Positions 52,061 to 62,660 of a stretch of 64,000 bases of DNA are shown here, piece after piece. This stretch comes from Cristatella mucedo (taxonomy: Eukaryota; Bryozoa; Phylactolaemata; Cristatellidae). The position numbers were made by a program, and so were the translations under genes. The notes below the pieces were generated by a model. The model was not told where the DNA came from, did not search any database, and was given only the letters and a program-made list of their open reading frames with translations. Positions within the stretch are counted from its first letter, which is position 1, and each line of letters begins with the position of its first letter. The DNA lies in contig WPIO01000024.1 in the NCBI GenBank assembly GCA_009760855.2, forward strand, positions 5,020,001 through 5,084,000. Reading direction: 5' to 3'.

Positions 52061-52344
52061 TATTCCCTCAATGCGTACATATATGAGTTGGCTGACTCAC
52101 GACAGATGGGGGAGTGCACCTGTGGCAGGCCCAAGAACCTTACGTCGAAGGTAGAACGCTGCGCCGAGTCTATTCCCCAACCACCAGCTGCAAGTGGGGC
52201 ATATATTAGGGGCCGAAACTCCTGTGCTAATTACAATAACAGAAGCAGCAGGTGTGCACGACATCAATTCCCCCATAGGAAATAGAATTATAGTCTGCTA
52301 GTCTGGCTGGGGATGGACGGTCCTCACGACTGGACAGTGGTATA

Positions 52345-52880
52345 GCCAACTCCATAAATACCATGTGGGTGTTACGCAGGAGAGTTTTGTATGGCGCACT
52401 CACAGCCTAAGTGGCTTTCGGTACGCATTCGGTAATGTAATGTAATGTATCTCCGTCAGTAACTACACAAAGTCATAAAGACCGTGTGGGTGTTACGCAG
52501 GAGAGTTTTGTATAGCGCACTCACAGCCTAAGCGGCTTTCGGTACGCATTCGGTAGCCAACCGACTTCGTCTCACGCAACAAAGAGAAAGTGGGAAGCAT
52601 AGCAAAGTTAGGAGAGCAGTTGAGGTTGAGAGTAGCATAGAAGTAGCAGTTCAGGACCGCTGAAAAAGATGTGCCATAGTCGGCAGTTGGAGAGTAGTTG
52701 TCGTTGCGTAAGAATTGTGGAAGCGAGTTCCACAGTCTAGGACCTGCAGAGCTAAAGCTTCTGTCGCCAACTGTCTTTAAGCGGAGGAATGAGACAGCTA
52801 ATTTATTGTCCACACAGGACCTGAGGGCGCGAACAGGCTGAAACTGATGCAGCAGTTCCAACAGACTTCGTCTCACGCAA
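52345..52880 (-). mobile_element. L2-B LINE 3' fragment behind a second L2-B end
   Basis: Two L2-B 3' ends in the same orientation: 52345-52440 and 52441 onward, joined by an ATTAC-type tail. Upstream part has 'LLHQFQPVRALRSCVDNKLA', 'LRLKTVGDRSFSSAGPRLWN' and 'QFLRNDNYSPTADYG'. Confidence 0.88.
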
Positions 52881-53740
52881 CAACAAAAAAGTGGGCAGCA
52901 TAGCGGAGTCAGGAGAGCAGTTGAGGTAATGAGTAGCATAGAAGTAGCTGCTCAGGACCGCTGAAAAGGATGATCCATAGTCGGAAGCAGGAGATTAGTT
53001 GTCGCTGCGTAAGATTGTGGAAGTGAGTTCCATAGTCTAGGGCCTGTTGAGCTGAAGCTTCCGTTGCCAACGGTCTTTAAGCGGAGTGTTGCGTTCGCTG
53101 TACAGCGATAGCCTAATAAGTCGGCTGAAGTCAGCGTAGAAGAACAGCGGACCCAATGATACACTCTTTGGAATTCTCAGGGATTCGATCAGCCATGACG
53201 ACCAAGAGCTTTCTCGCAGCTTCCTTTGTACGTCAATCTACTGCCTTCCGTATTGTCGACTCAATATTTTGTTGTGCGCGTCTGATGGTTCAAATTCCAC
53301 ACGAAGGAATGGAACAGCTAATTTATTGTCCATTGGGGACCTGGGGCCACGAAAAGGCAGAAACAGGTGCACCAGTTGAGCTAGGTATGGAGGAGTCAAG
53401 CCGTGGCGGACCTTACGGGTCAGCGTAAAAACTGTGTTCTGCATCCGTTGATCAATCGGCAGCCATCTGAGCTCTTTTAGCAAAGGAGAAACGTGGTAAA
53501 ACCTCTGGGACTTGAAAACTAGCCTGCCAGCCATATTCATAGCCTGCTGCACTGGCATAGTTGCTTTTTTTGGAAGCCCAGCCCAATAGGAATTACAATA
53601 AACAAGCCGAGACAGAACTAGACTAGGAGCTAGTTAATTTTTGCAAACCAGTGTGGAAGACAGCTCCTAATCTTGGATAGGGTTCGGACGTGGTGGCTAG
53701 CTGTAGAAGCAGTCTTCTGAATGAAGCTTTTAAAATTGAG
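52865..53740 (-). mobile_element. L2-B LINE fragment split by a 206-bp insertion
   Basis: Minus strand from 53740: 'CLNFKSFIQKTAS', 'PVQQAMNMAGRLVFKSQRFY', 'LLKELRWLPIDQRMQ', 'YLAQLVHLFLPFRGPRSPMD'. It is interrupted at 53302-53097 and continues with 'LKTVGNGSFSSTGPRLWNSL'. Confidence 0.88.
53097..53302. mobile_element. 206-bp unclassified insertion in L2-B
   Basis: Bounded by GGAG (53093-53096) and GAAG (53303-53306), a probable 4-bp target duplication; the uninterrupted L2-B copy near 52770 reads aagcggaggaatg. Begins TGTTGCG with the 14-bp palindrome TCGCTGTACAGCGA; a B-box-like GGTTCAAATTCC lies at its right end. TG/CA-like ends allow a solo LTR, the B box a SINE. Confidence 0.7.
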
Positions 53741-53973
53741 GCAACTGTCGAAACTTCAATACTGCCGGCTCCGACAGTGGTCCCGAAAGTTGTTCAGCTG
53801 TCGTTCGGGCTCAAGCAGCTGTTTAATTTCGACATTAAACGCTCCCGACTGGTTTACCTGGCGTGCAGGCTACGTGGCAGCTCGCAGAAGACACGCGTCA
53901 GCTCTGCCCCTCCCGAGGAGCCGGTCGTAGAGGCGGCCCACAATTAGGAAAAGCAGGGACATCGCTACCACAG

Positions 53974-54600
53974 TCATGCAGTTCCGTAGGTCACCTCCGA
54001 GCGAACCCCGATGTTCGATTTCACGCGCTTTTCGCCGGCCGACGAGGCCCTACGAAGAAGACAACTCTGACTCATTACTATGGCTTCATCGTTCTTGGAG
54101 TACCACTCCACCGAGTCGATCTCGCTGTTGTGCTCCTCTGAGCTCTGTATCGAGACGCTCGTATCCGTAGTTAAAATGCTCTCACTGCTACACTTCGCCG
54201 CCAAGACGTCGCTCTCTACGGCTGCCTGTGCCTCGGCGCAGGATGGTATTACCTCGCTACCGACCGCTAACTTGCAGCCGACGATACCTTGCTCTAGCAT
54301 AATATTAAGCTGCGCCGTTATCTCTTCTCGCAAATGCAGTGGAATTCGGCTCGCCGGAATGCGAACCGGTCCGCTGTTACCTTTTGGAATATGGTGCTAG
54401 ACCTAATCAGTTTCACCAGGTGGCGACGGAAGAGCGCACGAAACTTGTCGACCACTCCTCTGAGGGATGAGGGCAGACAATTATATCTATCGTCTCATCA
54501 ACCGCATCGAACGACAGCACCAAGCATCGCATCTCAAGTTCAAATGCTATGTCCTGCTCCACGACGCTAGCCACTGCCGCCACACTGCAATCCTGCGATT
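53974..54600 (-). mobile_element. Ty3/gypsy-type pol remnant
   Basis: Minus strand near 54400-54280 reads 'HHIPKGNSGPVRIPASRIPL' then 'REEITAQLNIMLEQGIV', which fits the start of gypsy RT ('H.I..G...P.R...RR.P...REEI..QL..ML..GI'). Upstream fragments resemble the linker before RT. The catalytic core is absent and the frame is broken. Confidence 0.7.
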
Positions 54601-55101
54601 GTTATTAAAAATGAGGGCAACCTTCCTTTAAGGGCTTCTGAAATTGTATTTGAGCCATCTGTGCTGGTTAAAAATCGGTGCCAAAGACTGTAGCCGAGTT
54701 GTAGGGGTCAGAGGCTATTTTTTGCCAATCCCCGCCGTACTCCGGCCACGCTGCCGCTCGCCATGCCGCTGAGCTAGAGTAAGACGAGCGGCCGTCAGGT
54801 TAAACCTCTTTATAGTAACGCATGCGCCAACAACAACAACAGGGGAACTAAACAAGTCTACAGGGAGGGTCCTATACCCAGTACACTATGGGGATGCAAG
54901 ACGACGAAGCAAGTGCGAACAAGCGTGTTAGTTGGTCAGTCGGCTTCCACAGTCCTGCCGTTGCACTGACTCCGAATCCAATAATACGAGCGTCCACCGT
55001 AAAAGATCCTGCTAGCTGTGTAACTGCTTGGCACATTGGAGTCGACGTCCACCACAGTCGAGAGCTACCACCGAAAGACGCCAACACACGGGGGGGGGGG
55101 G

Positions 55102-55397
55102 TGTCACGAACACGCTACACGGGTAACGCGGAATATACAAGTCGCAACAGCGAGAGTGCTATCCAGCTGCGCTTGGGCGTTGGGCACTAGTTGCCTGTGC
55201 GTGTGTAGTCTGAATTATCGTCGCGTACTGCACAGAACACCAGCCGACGAGCAACACCACCAGTTTATTCTCCCTACACACGGAGCAGGGCGAAGCACGG
55301 CTCTCCTCGCCCCTTTCGTCTACCGAAGTTTCCCGACTCCCTTGTAAAAACAACCACTTATAGCACGGCCCGGCTGCTTACCACATCGAGTGTCACA
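55102..55397 (-). mobile_element. Candidate LTR of the gypsy remnant
   Basis: On the minus strand begins TGTGACACTC, has CTATAAGTGG and GAGAATAAACTGG with a GT-rich stretch after it, and ends CGTGACA. An 11-12 nt C run (G on plus) follows. Orientation agrees with the RT remnant. No second LTR is seen. Confidence 0.5.
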
Positions 55398-55689
55398 CGC
55401 CACTCGTACAGCGATCAGGGGCAGTGTCATCAGTTAAATAAAACTACAGCGTGCGTGGCCGCATCGCTGGATCACGCCTGCAACCATCCAGGTGCATAAC
55501 TCGACGAGACCGGGAGCCTCCAATACCACGACTTACTCGGCCAACTTCTCCTACCCAAGAGCCCCGTCACGTCACCACACATCCGGCCATGCCGTAGGTC
55601 AGATTCCGGCCTAGCCGGTGACCCATACTTGCATTACAGCCGTCCGGTCCCACCCGAACGAACCTAGCCTGGGCGCAACTTTACTGGAC

Positions 55690-56450
55690 CAAGGCAATTA
55701 AGGGACTTTTGACGAAGTGACAGCACCTTGAAGCCAATACGTTGCTTAATGCACGAGCCCAGCGGCAGAGCCAGTATTTTTTATCTTTATGGGGCAAGAC
55801 ATGAACAATGTTTTAGTCAGAGGCAAGACCGCCAAGATTTTCATGTAGGCTGTGCTATATCCACAATTAATGGAAAATTATAGCGAAAACTTATTGCGTT
55901 TGTTCCACACAAAATTTTTAGTTGTTTATAGAGTAGAATTGTGACATGATTTTGTTGTTGGTGAGTTCTGGGGGGAGGGGCACGGGTTAGAATAGGGGAA
56001 GCTCAGGCCGCCGCCCCCTGTAGGAGGAAATACCTCAGCGCTCCCTGGCTCGGCCACTGGGCGACCCTGTACAGGTCAGTGAGAAGTGATGCAATATGGC
56101 AGTTGTAATGCTCACGGCAGACAAGCCTAGGGGTAGTTCTCATGGATTCAAAGAAACGCAAGTACTGAATTACCGAATTCTAGAAAGGTTGTCACAAACA
56201 CATGGGCCAGCTTGGCTGTAGTATCCAAAGTAAGAAATTCCGAATTTTACGAAGTTACGTAGCCGAAGTAAATGGTCATCTGCGTTGTGGAATTTGTAAT
56301 TGCCTATGAAATGGAAACTATGGAACAGGCCACCCCGATTCCGTACAGACGCTCCCTTTAGATATGCTGGCCGAGGTCATATCAAGATTAAGATTTATGT
56401 TCTGAAAAAAGATTTCTCTTAGCTATTAGGTTGAGTGAAATCATCATTTA
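55690..56450 (-). mobile_element. L2-A LINE fragment split by a MITE
   Basis: Minus strand words of the C-terminal domain ('GFKVL', 'RLVCRE', 'KLAHVF') aligned with 32760-33060. The 300-bp insertion 55760-56059 interrupts it where the intact copy reads ctggtagccactgcagg. Confidence 0.8.
55760..56059. mobile_element. hAT-like MITE, 300 bp
   Basis: TIRs CAGCGGCAGAGCCAG (left) and CAGTGGCCGAGCCAG (reverse complement of right), two mismatches. Flanked by CACGAGCC and GGCGACCC, which both derive from the L2-A word (T)GGTAGCC, an 8-bp duplication. The CAGNGGCNGAGCCAG end and 8-bp TSD are typical of hAT. No coding capacity. Confidence 0.85.
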
Positions 56451-56978
56451 ATTTGAGAACGTTTATTGTCACCCTAGTAGTATTTGAGACAAGTTAACAT
56501 GCTAAGCTAAATGACGCTCATAACAGACGATGGAACCTTAGTTTCTCGTTTTGGCCATTAAAAACGCCGGAAGCAGTCAAACCAACGGGATCGCGGTTCA
56601 TTTATGGATATCAGAGTGGGTGGTGAACTGTTCCTGATGCTTTAAATGTAGTTAATAGCTATTTTTGAAGAATTCTAAGGAGGTTTCGACAGCTTTAAGC
56701 AGCACCGTCCATTCGCCACACGCTTCGCGAAAAATGCTTCTATTCAGAGAGCCTTTAGAGATCGGCTCTATAGGTTACTGGGTTATAGCTCGGGCTCCAG
56801 AACTTATCTCGTTGCCAACTTGCTTATTTTGGACCGTTTTTATACTGCTGCGGTTGCGAGTAAATGTTGGCACCGGGGAGTTAGTGCGGTCCTTCCAAGT
56901 CGGACCGTAGCTCTTCCATGCGGAAGACATCAAATGTGGTGGGGGTTGCCGGATGCTGACTTAGAGCCTGTTTTGATT

Positions 56979-57119
56979 ATGGCTGCACCGGTTGCCCTGA
57001 GCGGCCCCGAAGCTGAGCTGTACTGTAACCGTATCCTCGAGGAAGTCGGAAAAGTCATCGCCAAAAACCCAGCATGGTCAGAAGAACAGATAGAGAAGTG
57101 CAATTCGTACATATGCGAG
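56979..57119 (+). CDS. Probable first coding exon, MAAPVALSGPEAEL...
   Basis: ATG at 56979, codon use like real coding sequence, donor TGCGAG|gtgaac. 47 residues, amphipathic helix ILEEVGKVIAKNPAW, then SEEQIEKCNSYICE. Not recognised. Confidence 0.6.
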
Positions 57120-60100
57120 GTGAACATTGCAGACCGGAAGCGCAATCGTTCGTGCCGAGGTGCTGCTTCGCAGACCGGCGGCACCTGACTCAGAGAGTAT
57201 GGGGCGGCAGTCACTAGCCAGCGAGCTCGTCGTCGCTTTGCCGCCCTTCTTACGGCTAATGTTAACGAAATTTCATGATTATTCGCCGCCTGTTTCTGTG
57301 CTTTTCTTTCAATTTCCGCCATCAGGTCCCAGAGCGTGCCAGACTTATGCCGCTGGGCCTGTCATCGTAAGGGGTGACTGCTCTGCACCGCTGGCGTGTC
57401 GCCGTGTTACCGGTGTCTTCTTTTGTATGCAGATAAACTATTTTTACATTATTACCCAGTTTACCTTAATTTTAGCCTAGTTGGTGTCTTCTTCAGTGCC
57501 CGCCGCCCCATGTACTTGCAGGTTTAGCGAGAAGTCTTCTGCTCGTGCTCGTGGGCTGTGTCCAAAGCCGCAGTGTTCGTCGAATGTGCGACGACCATCA
57601 TGCTCCTTTATAGCCTTTGTCGCTTTGCATTCTATATTCGTGCCGGTCACTGCATTATTATTAGACCAAATGCCCGTTTTAGGAGTTCACAAGGTTATTC
57701 TTTGACGGAATCGACATTGTACCTGGCCCCTCAGGTTTGTCGTGCGAATCTGCCTGCGACGACCGTGGTCCATGCTGCGAACCTGCAGTCCATGCCATGG
57801 CGGAAGACTGGCTGCGTGACGCCCTGTGTATTCGCAGTACAGCGCTCGTATTGCAAATCGTTCGTATTGCAAATCGTTCGTATGGCTGAAGCTCTACTAG
57901 TGCTGCTCGCTCGCGCGGGTACCATTGGCGACGTCATCGGTGAAGATTCGCACGTATCGATCACGCGGTTGCAGATGAGTGCGCTTTCTCTGCTAGTGCA
58001 CGGGTCTGTTTTCGCTTGCGGCCACACCGTGCTTGACGTTTTCTGGAGTGGGCGTGCTGATTCCCCCTCCCTCCCTAGGTTAGCCCAGGGGTAAGGTCCT
58101 CGCTCTTCACGACCTGGGTCGAGGTTTCGAGTCGTGCAAGGTCGATCCTGTATTGACCACTGCAAGCGTTGGTGATAGCCGTGAAGGATTTTCTGCCGAT
58201 GTATAAATGATATATAAATGAGGCAGTTAAATCAGCTCACCCTTCCTCTTCGTCAGGTTGCCTTCTCAGGAGCTGAAGCTGTTATTCGCCGGCACTCGGC
58301 AGCCACGCTCCCTCAAATGTATATAGCTGTGTATATAGATGTGTATATGTATTTGTAGATATGCATACCGTATGTATGTGTATATATGTGTATATATGTG
58401 TATAGCTAGCGTGCACCCCAAAGGGTCCTCACTCGATCGGGAATCCTCAGCTCGTGTGATGAATTTACGTGGTCGCTTTGGTCATTTACTAAGTCTGGTT
58501 TGAGTGACCATACGATCGTTGGAGTGGATGACAGTGCACTTTCGGAAACATGCTCTGAGGCATGTAATGGAGGGATTTGTTCTGAGACAGCTGGATTTGA
58601 GCTTAATATCCTTGTTCAGACATATAGTAGACCACATCGGAAGGACGTCGGAAAAAATGTTTAGCGATCTCCATCTCGTGTCGATTTTATATATGTACTG
58701 GGCCTTTGTGCCACCAATTTCTGGGTCTTCTTTCATTCTTCGGCTTGAGAGTTCGGCCTCAGATGGCAAGCCCACGAGCCCACGATTCCCTCTCTGCTCG
58801 GAGGCTGCTGAAGTAACTTGAAACCGATGCTTGTGCTATCGCCTGGCCAACTCATGTCGTCAGCAGCAGGGGGGGGGGTGAGGGCCTCGAATGACCCACC
58901 GAAACCTCGCACAGACTTTCACTCTGCTCAGGTCTTAGCCCAGCAAATAAGGGGCTCGCTCTTCACGACCAAGGTCGTGACTTTGAGTCCTGCAGTGGGT
59001 GATCCTTTATTGCCCCTGAAAGCAGTGGTGATAGCCGTTGAGGCTCTCCTGCTACTATACAGAAGAGGCCATTGAATCAGTTAAACTTCCTCTACTTCTT
59101 ACTAGCTTAACAGCTATTTGAGCCATTTGTCCTCGGCTGACTCGTTGGCTTTTTATTTGAGCAGAAAGCCTTCGAGTTTAGTGTGGCTTGACTTCGAGCT
59201 CTGATGACTTTTGCAGCTCGAAAACGCTTTGCTCCATGCTGACAGCTGAACTCCGTGAGCCGTGGTTGATGTAACAGAAGCTTCAGTGAGGCTGGTCGGC
59301 CTTCAGTGGCTCGATAAACGACGCATAGCAATGCAGTTTATAGTTAGCCCTATTTCTCAGGCATGTTGGTCGAAATGCTTGTATTGGCTAGAGTCTCTTC
59401 TTTCAGAGATCTTTGTGGCTTCAATTCACTGGAACAGTATGGCATATTCTTTTTATCTTACAATACAATATTCCTTTGGGGTGCTAAAGCCTGTTTAAAT
59501 CCGGCTGCAAGTTCATGCTGCTATGGTGGGTAAGAGGAAGGGTTGGCCAGTTGCCGACAGGAAGTGGTACTCGGCAGCATGGATAGCCACTGAATACGAT
59601 GCGGACCAGGATCCAAAGAAACCAGGCTTGTTCAGCATGCAAAAAAACGAGATATGTGGACGTACTCATGGGGGATCGTATATCCCCTCCTATATCTCCT
59701 TCCTCTTTCTCAAATCCTTTGGAGACCTGCGTTTAGTTCGTATGCTCCCAAAGCCTGGAGCTTACTTACGACTTGCATCACATCTGCTGACTTGTCCACA
59801 TTTAAAAAGAAACTAAAAATACACCTATTTTAATCACAGCATTTAGTGGGACCCTGTCATTTGTCCTTGATGTGCTTATGCTTGCTGACACTGTGCATGC
59901 TGCCACTAACCACACTTTCATGCTGACCCCGTGCATGTCACCCCTAACCATGTTATTCTAGTTGTTTAATAAGCATGCTTCCACTAACCATTCGATCGTG
60001 CTTCCTTTGCAGCAAATGTAAAGTGCTAGCAAGAGATCGAGTTCCCTGAGGGAGCTATTTCAAATGTGTTATTATTATTATTTTAATCTCCTTCTGCTTC

Positions 60101-62223
60101 CCTCCTCCTCCTTGCCCTCCTCCTCCTCCCCCAATCTCGGCCCCTTCACTTTCCCTTTTTCTTCTTCTCGCTCAGTCTCTTGCTTTTTTCCATCTCTCCG
60201 TGTCCTGTCACCTCTCATCTGCCTATTGTGGTAGAAAGTGCTGGTAAGCAAGATCCACTTGGGCGGAGTGGGTCAGTTTACACATACTCCTATTCGTAGC
60301 AGCATCATGGTGATGCCAGCCGTGCCTGTGCACTTGCAGCTGGCACCGAGGCTGCAACCGTTGATGCCGACTTCATGGAATCGCTGTGCGATATTCCCAG
60401 GAAGACCAAGCAGCTGCTGAAGGAGCTTACGAGGCGACGAAAGGCGTATCCTGCTGCGTGTGTGCAGCTGCTTGAGCAGCGGCAGCAGTGCGAGTACGAG
60501 CTGCTGGTGAGTAGTGCGCCTGCTGCAGCTGCTCCCCTGCTGCTGCACTATGTGCTGCAGTAGCAAAGTGGCTGCAGAGACAGCGACCTCGGCACGCTTC
60601 AGCTTGCTGCCTGGTCAGTCCTTTCGTGGACTGAGGTACTGTGAGCCTGCAGCCTGACCCCCAATATATTTGGCACGAGGTTCTGCTTTCTATGTGCTGT
60701 ACCGATGTGTATACTCTTATCGGATGAGATACTTGTAAACTCGCTGTTCTCTGACAAGCTGTTCTGCATTCTCTTAACCTTGGCTGAATACTTTGGATGG
60801 ACTGTGATGCACTGTGAACTCTGCTCGCGGCTGCGTGCCAGCGTGGCCGTCCGCTAGGTGACGGTATGTGCGTCGTTGCACACTAGCTGCTTGCAGGTGC
60901 AATCATCTGTGAAGTGCCTAGAAAGAGATTCAGTTCTCTGAGGGTGCTATGCAAATGTATTAATATCATTAATAATATTACTGTCCAACAATCTCAGGCC
61001 TGCATTACTTGCCGCTTTCATGCCCTCGTCCCTTCTGTTTCTACATGGGGTGTCACACTTCACTACTTGCAACCGTATGAGGACTGAAACTAATTTGACA
61101 CCCAGTCATGAGATATCTTGCATCTCTCCCTCCACAGTTCCCTAGTTTTACCTTTCTCAATTCTGAGTATATCCATCTGTATCCTCACGATTGTCTGGTT
61201 TTTCTTTTGTGTCTTCTATTAGCGTCATCCTCTTGTTCAAGGTGTGTGTCTGCAAGCTCAGTTCCTTTTGCTCACTCCTTTGTTGACGTGCAGTTACAAT
61301 TTCGTTGGTATTGCAGCCTTCTATGTGCCAGTGTATCCACGTCTTGCTCTGGTTTGTGCGGCTGGCTCTGCCATAGCAACTGCCACTTGTGCCCAAATCT
61401 TTCCCTTCCTCCATCCACCTATATCCATCTATCAATCGATCTGCCTGTCTGTCTCTTCCTCTCTTGCCCTCTCTTTCTATCTATATATATGTGTCTTTTC
61501 CTGTCTTTATGTTTCCCTTCGTCTACCCCACTGACACTGCCAGCCTAAATACTTATTGTGTCAAGCTCGAAACGTTCTGTGTATTATCAGATCCTTTTTG
61601 CCCTATAAAGATTTGTGCTATGCTGTGGCGCCTGATCCAAAAGGTGCATTAGTGCTATTACTGTATTCAAAAAAATTGTTTTACCCTGTTGACTGTATGA
61701 AGCAAAACTTAAGAGAGAGTCTAGCTTGACCAGGAGCAATCCTGCTGGCATTGAGCACTGTGCCATCGCGGCTCTGAGGTAAAGGCTCAGATGCACTCCC
61801 ACCGACACCCGATGTACGGCTTGCTTTCTTACCAACTTGCTGACTGCGCAGCCAGCGCTGCATCGCTTGGATTTGAGTGCGCTCTTGCAAAGCTGTTTGG
61901 TCTTTGCTCCATAGCTGCTGCGTGGCCCAGCCTTCGTCGCCTAGCGCTAGCCTGTTGTGCTTTCCTGTTGCTCTCAGGTCAAGGACAGGCTGCTTCCGGC
62001 AGGCGCAGCACCGAAGCCTGGGCAAGTGGTGCCTGACAGTGTGAGAAGGAGTCCGCGGAAGCATGTCCACGAGCAGCAGCACCGGCAGCAGCTGGAGGAC
62101 GGCAGCCTCATCCGAATGCTAGGGGATGCTGCGCGCGGAGCACTGCAAGCCAGCGAGGTCAGTAAGAGGAAGCCCGGCTTTGCCTTCGGCGATCGGCAGT
62201 CCTCTCGTAGGTTTGGTGCTTAG
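56979..62223 (+). CDS. Partly resolved small coiled-coil gene, possibly NSL1-like
   Basis: Supported pieces: 56979-57119 (47 residues from Met), 60340-60506 (55 codons) and 61978-62223 (ending in TAG). The two later exons join in phase 0 across good sites (CTG|gtgagt, ctctcag|GTC). The first exon leaves in phase 0 while 60340 needs phase 1, so at least one exon is missing. The predicted protein is helical and charged: ILEEVGKVIAKNPAW early, then KTKQLLKELTRRRKAYP and QLLEQRQQCEYELL, then a basic tail. 'LT+RRKAYP......LL..+' resembles the 'ATKRKQYP' region of the Mis12-complex subunit NSL1; this is a guess. The first exon could belong to another gene. Confidence 0.5.
58076..58240 (+). mobile_element. 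tRNA-derived SINE
   Basis: TTAGCCCAGGGGTAAGGTCC (A box), CACGACCTGGGTCGAG hairpin remnant, B box GGTTTCGAGTC, body, and GAGGCAGTTAAATCAGCTCA end. Confidence 0.82.
58926..59092 (+). mobile_element. tRNA-derived SINE
   Basis: TTAGCCCAGCAAATAAGGGG, CACGACCAAGGTCGTGA hairpin, degenerate B box TTTGAGTCC, body with GGTGATAGCCGTTGAGGCTC, end GAGGCCATTGAATCAG. Confidence 0.82.
59705..60085 (+). mobile_element. L2-A LINE 3' fragment
   Basis: ctcaaatcctttggagacctg (SFGDL) through the APKAW region, 3' UTR, hairpin and (ATT)n. Sharp 5' truncation. Confidence 0.88.
60340..60506 (+). CDS. Probable internal exon, coiled coil with RRRKAYP
   Basis: Acceptor gtgcacttgcag, donor CTGCTG|gtgagt. Encodes DADFMESLCDIPRKTKQLLK, then ELTRRRKAYPAACVQLLEQR. 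Heptad-like Leu spacing. Confidence 0.62.
60905..60985 (+). mobile_element. L2-A LINE 3' terminus
   Basis: gtgaagtgcctagaaagaga, ttctctgagggtgctatgca and an ATT/AAT-rich tail. Confidence 0.8.
61978..62223 (+). CDS. Probable terminal exon
   Basis: Acceptor gttgctctcag in phase 0. Encodes VKDRLLPAGAAPKPGQVVPD, SVRRSPRKHVHEQQHRQQLE, DGSLIRMLGDAARGAL and a basic end before TAG. An internal GAG|gtcagt could be a donor instead. Confidence 0.55.
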   Translation, partial: VKDRLLPAGAAPKPGQVVPDSVRRSPRKHVHEQQHRQQLEDGSLIRMLGDAARGALQASEVSKRKPGFAFGDRQSSRRFGA

Positions 62224-62289
62224 GTCCCGTTTGCTCAGAGGCTGCAAGCGATTGCTACTGCTGCAGTGCTGACCTACCGACCCCTACCC

Positions 62290-62660
62290 TCGTCGAGTGG
62301 TCGACTTGGAATCTTGTTGCTGGTTCTTACAATATTTACTCGTACTCATCCGTGTGCTCAATCGATGCTTAGACGCCTAGCCGATGCCCTGCACACACGG
62401 CAGCCACTTTGTCTCGGCTCGACCTAGGTCTGCATGAATTGCACCGGCCTCTCGGTTTCCTACTCAATGGCTGCTGGTGGCAGGTCGTTTTGCTCTGCAG
62501 GATCTAGACTGTGGAGAACGCGGAGATTCTCCTTGATTCGCTTGAGCGACGCCGTCTTTACTCCTCGTGTGGACTGTGGCCCGCTCGCTTTCCCATCGTC
62601 ATTCGCTGCTGCTTCATTGCCGCTTACTTGCTCAAAGAGAAACGCCCAGAGGACTTGCTA
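62290..62660 (+). mobile_element. L2-B LINE fragment, decayed
   Basis: 'GGRSFCSAGSRLW' near 62470-62515 corresponds to 'GDRSFSSAGPRLW'. Flanks are weak. Confidence 0.6.

Larger units (their letters stand above)
50477..56978. other. Region between TRNT1 and the next plus-strand gene, transposon-rich
   Basis: Holds GA repeat, LTR-type remnants, several L2-B and L2-A fragments, a MITE and a 206-bp insertion (listed separately). 50500-50940 and 56450-56970 look unique and may carry the divergent promoters. Confidence 0.5.
57120..60339. other. Intron(s) of the fourth gene, two SINEs and one L2-A
   Basis: Contains (TATATG)n-like repeats near 58320-58410. A segment 57327-57368 has excellent splice signals but unproven coding. 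An open frame at 59523-59690 (MVGKRKGWPVADRKW...) is of unknown status. Confidence 0.45.

Noticed and set aside
57327-57368. Short segment with strong acceptor and donor (VPERARLMPLG)
   Set aside because: Enters in phase 0 as required but leaves in phase 2, while the next candidate exon needs phase 1. Coding status is unproven.
58482-58821. Overlapping open frames on both strands (~100 aa each)
   Set aside because: No family motif on either strand; both being open suggests chance.
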